From NCBI GenBank assembly GCA_947623765.1, contig CANQIG010000024.1:1-14745 (forward strand): 14,745 bases of DNA. Reading direction: 5' to 3'. The notes beneath the pieces are model-generated. The model had not been told where the DNA came from. It made no database searches and saw only the letters and a program-made list of their open reading frames with translations. The translations under genes and the position numbers were made by a program. Source of the stretch: an uncultured Clostridia bacterium. GTDB taxonomy: Bacteria > Bacillota > Clostridia > Oscillospirales > Acutalibacteraceae. Positions 13,049 through 14,745 of this stretch are shown piece by piece. Numbering within the stretch: the first letter of the stretch is position 1; every line of letters begins with the position of its first letter.

Positions 13049-14095
13049 TCATAGGAAGAACTGCGGGATCATGCGGATCACCACATAACAGCCGAACACG
13101 CAGAGCGCGGCTGCGAGAGAAACGCCCCCGCGTTCCGAATAGGCGGTGTCCAAGTCCTGCGCGCTGCTGCTTTCCGACTTGATCTTCTGGACGGTCCGGA
13201 CGCAGTGGTTCAGGTACATCCGGTTTCCCCGAATCCCGACGAACAGCATGATGCCGAACGTGAGGACGAGAAAGAGAAGCGGGAGAAGAAAGAGAAAATA
13301 GGTCTGCGGATGCGACTCGAGGTAGAGCATGAGCGCGTCGGACAGCTGGATATACGTGAGTTCGGAGAGGGAGATCCCGGCGGAATCCACCGCCTCAAGG
13401 ATCATGGGCATCAGCGCAAAATAGGAAATCGCCGTATTCGCGATAAAGAGCAGGAACATCAGCGCGGTCACGATAATGCCGGCCTTATACTGCTTGCGGT
13501 ACAAAAGCCATCCGCCCGAGAAAAGAAAGCCGCAGAATGAAAATTTTCCGTGCCCGAACGAGCGCATCCGCCGGAAGACGGCGAGATAGTAGCCGGTATT
13601 CTGTTGCACGACCTTGCTCACGTCGCCGTATGTCACATTATCCGCAAGGGGTTCGGTCGGGTTCGCGCCGCCCATAGGGTCCATCGCGAAGGGCACGCCG
13701 CCCACCGTTCCGGGAAACACGCCGTAACCTGCGGGAGGCGGGACCGTGCGCTGCTCCTGCGCAGGCATCGGGGATGGCGCACGGTTCGCGTGGCTTCCCG
13801 GCATACCCGTCAGCGAAGCGCCGCAAGCGCTGCAGAACAGCGCGCTGTGGCCGTTCAAAACGCCGCAGTTCGGACACTCCTTGTCCTTGATCTCCGTCGC
13901 GGCGTCCGGCGCAACGGGAGGAGGCGGCGGCGCCCACGCCTTCCTGGACTCATGCAGATCCGTAAATATACAAGCTCCCTTTTCCGCGTAGCAGCTGCGG
14001 TGATACGGCGCTCCGCAGACGGGGCATACGACGACGTCGTCGTTTTCCGCGAACGGTTTCCCGCACACGGGACATTTGATTCCCCTGTAATCCAA
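13049..14095 (-). CDS. RING-type/zinc-ribbon membrane protein with DUF2628 domain
   Basis: A 348-residue multidomain protein. Residues 8-42 form a prokaryotic RING-like zinc finger (C8xxC11, C24xxC27, H32xxC35, C42). Residues 74-91 form a zinc ribbon (C74xxC77, C88xxC91). A Pro/Gly-rich linker spans about 95-150. The C-terminal half is a membrane domain resembling DUF2628 (FSFCGFLFSGGWLLYRKQY, 185-203), with helices at about 204-235, 266-288 and 325-345. The start is a TTG (14095-14093), supported by GGAGG 7 bases upstream. No closer in-frame ATG precedes the first zinc ligand. Function is unknown; the cytoplasmic zinc modules suggest protein binding at the membrane. It precedes galU in a probable operon. 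Confidence 0.85.
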   Translation of the reverse strand: MDYRGIKCPVCGKPFAENDDVVVCPVCGAPYHRSCYAEKGACIFTDLHESRKAWAPPPPPVAPDAATEIKDKECPNCGVLNGHSALFCSACGASLTGMPGSHANRAPSPMPAQEQRTVPPPAGYGVFPGTVGGVPFAMDPMGGANPTEPLADNVTYGDVSKVVQQNTGYYLAVFRRMRSFGHGKFSFCGFLFSGGWLLYRKQYKAGIIVTALMFLLFIANTAISYFALMPMILEAVDSAGISLSELTYIQLSDALMLYLESHPQTYFLFLLPLLFLVLTFGIMLFVGIRGNRMYLNHCVRTVQKIKSESSSAQDLDTAYSERGGVSLAAALCVFGCYVVIRMIPQFFL

Positions 14096-14151
14096 GGTAA
14101 AGCCTCCAGAAAAAGATACATTGCGACTAAAAAGTGTATTGCTTTGTCCAT

Positions 14152-14180
14152 ATTGTACTACAAAAAAAACAACTTCGCAA
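14152..14180 (-). promoter_or_regulatory. Promoter of the DUF2628-galU operon
   Basis: Minus strand: TTGCGA (14180-14175), 17-base spacer containing eight T in a row, TACAAT (14157-14152). It lies about 56 bases before the TTG start. Confidence 0.7.
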
Positions 14181-14315
14181 CTTGAACGGGCGAAATTTTC
14201 AGTCTGTTCACACTTCCTTTTCGGAAGGTAAACAATTTGCGGAGTCCGGAGCGCGAAAATAGAACCGGAGATTTTCCGTCATCCCGAGGAACGCGAGGAT
14301 TTCCGAGGTTTCCTA

Positions 14316-14344
14316 TTTACAAAGCCGAGTTTTTCGGCTATAAT
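14316..14344 (+). promoter_or_regulatory. Sigma-A promoter of prfB with palindrome in the spacer
   Basis: TTTACA (14316-14321), 17-base spacer, TATAAT (14339-14344). The spacer is filled by a perfect inverted repeat AGCCGA-gtttt-TCGGCT (14323-14339), whose last base is the first base of the -10. Confidence 0.85.
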
Positions 14345-14413
14345 AGGTATGATGTGTTTTTGTGCCCATTTGCGGGCCTCGGAAAACGGGAGACCGAAGG
14401 AGTTAGGAAATCT

Positions 14414-14745
14414 ATGCTGCAATTTGAAGATCTGATGCGGGATCTCCGCGCAAAGCAGAAGGACCTGGAGAGTTTGGGGGAGGCGCTGGGGCTGGAAAGG
14501 CTCCGGGAAGAAGTCGAGATGCTGGAGAACAAAGCCGCCGAACCGGGATTCTGGGATAAAATGGAGGAGGCGCAGAAGGTCCTGCAGCGCACGGCCTCCC
14601 TGAAGCAAAAGGATGAGAACTACAAAAAGCTCGTCTCGCGCGCGGAGGACGCCGCAGCCCTCATTGAGATGGGGGACGAGGCGGAGGACCTTTCCATCCT
14701 CCCGGAAGCGGAAGAAGAGGTCAAGGCCATCGGGCAGGAGATCGA
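14414..14745 (+). CDS. prfB: Peptide chain release factor 2, N-terminal part (runs off the window)
   Basis: The first 110 residues of RF2, which ends translation at UGA and UAA. The window shows only the N-terminal helical domain: MLQFEDLMRDLRAKQKDLES, then LREEVEMLENKAAEPGFWDKMEEAQKVLQ, with the typical EPGFW of RF2. The GGQ and SPF motifs lie beyond the end. The ATG at 14414 has AAGGAG (14397-14402) 11 bases upstream. Unlike most bacterial prfB genes, the frame is continuous here: the L-D frameshift position corresponds to L25-G26 (CTG GGG), with no UGA. A ribosome-site-like GGGGGAGG (14476-14483) still precedes it. Confidence 0.93.
   Translation, partial: MLQFEDLMRDLRAKQKDLESLGEALGLERLREEVEMLENKAAEPGFWDKMEEAQKVLQRTASLKQKDENYKKLVSRAEDAAALIEMGDEAEDLSILPEAEEEVKAIGQEI

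Larger units (their letters stand above)
14096..14413. other. Divergent intergenic region between the DUF2628 gene and prfB
   Basis: About 318 bases without a gene. It holds the minus-strand promoter at 14180-14152 and the plus-strand promoter at 14316-14344. Between them (about 14185-14310) I see only short repeats, such as CTTCC-ttttc-GGAAG at 14214-14228 and several GAGG/CCGAGG copies. No ORF with a ribosome site or known RNA is recognised there. The prfB leader (14350-14413) contains a weak GCCC/GGGC hairpin. Confidence 0.6.

Noticed and set aside
14414..14520. Programmed +1 frameshift (CTT TGA C) in prfB
   Set aside because: I looked for it at the expected codon and nearby. The frame is continuous and no CTTTGA is present.
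1..14745. tRNA, rRNA, CRISPR array, insertion sequence or prophage
   Set aside because: No regularly spaced repeats, transposase or integrase motifs, tRNA-like cloverleaf or rRNA sequence were seen. Repeats found are short local palindromes.

Overview
The window looks like chromosomal DNA from a GC-rich member of the Firmicutes (class Clostridia, probably the Oscillospiraceae/Ruminococcaceae group). The reasons are near-consensus sigma-A promoters and AAGGAGG-type ribosome binding sites despite high coding GC. An rpsF-ssb-rpsR operon, a TSCPD-domain protein, a YitT-type membrane protein and compact intrinsic terminators are also present. The taxon is an inference; no rRNA or tRNA gene is present.

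Layout. 1-923: a bidirectional terminator and, on the minus strand, endonuclease IV (nfo). 924-1127: a divergent control region with two strong sigma-A promoters and a perfect inverted repeat between them. 1128-1640: a MarR-type repressor. 1726-4582: a three-gene carbohydrate unit (AraC-type regulator, Gfo/Idh/MocA dehydrogenase, TIM-barrel sugar isomerase/epimerase) closed by a strong terminator. 4748-7205: a YitT membrane protein, an HD-domain hydrolase, a TSCPD protein and a helical ferritin-like protein, the first two each with its own promoter.

7206-8316: the most interesting segment. After two terminator-like hairpins, a textbook promoter drives a leader with an 8-codon ORF (MLVFRIRK), a terminator-like hairpin, a hairpin over the start codon, and then an Erm-family 23S rRNA adenine-N6 methyltransferase. 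This is the layout of a macrolide-sensing attenuator, here in what appears to be housekeeping surroundings. 8295-9293 (minus): a cytoplasmic GH18 glycosidase whose 3' end overlaps erm. 9390-9869: a SprT-like metallopeptidase. 9876-10679 (minus): a metal-dependent amidohydrolase.

10736-12090 (minus): the rpsF-ssb-rpsR operon with promoter, structured leader and terminator. 12102-14180 (minus): a probable operon of a RING/zinc-ribbon DUF2628 membrane protein and galU. 14316-14745 (plus): the promoter and first third of prfB (release factor 2), which lacks the usual programmed frameshift.

The genes fall into informational functions (rpsF-ssb-rpsR, prfB, nfo), envelope precursor supply (galU) and carbohydrate metabolism (AraC unit, GH18), plus one inducible resistance cassette. 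No CRISPR array, insertion sequence, phage gene or tRNA was found.
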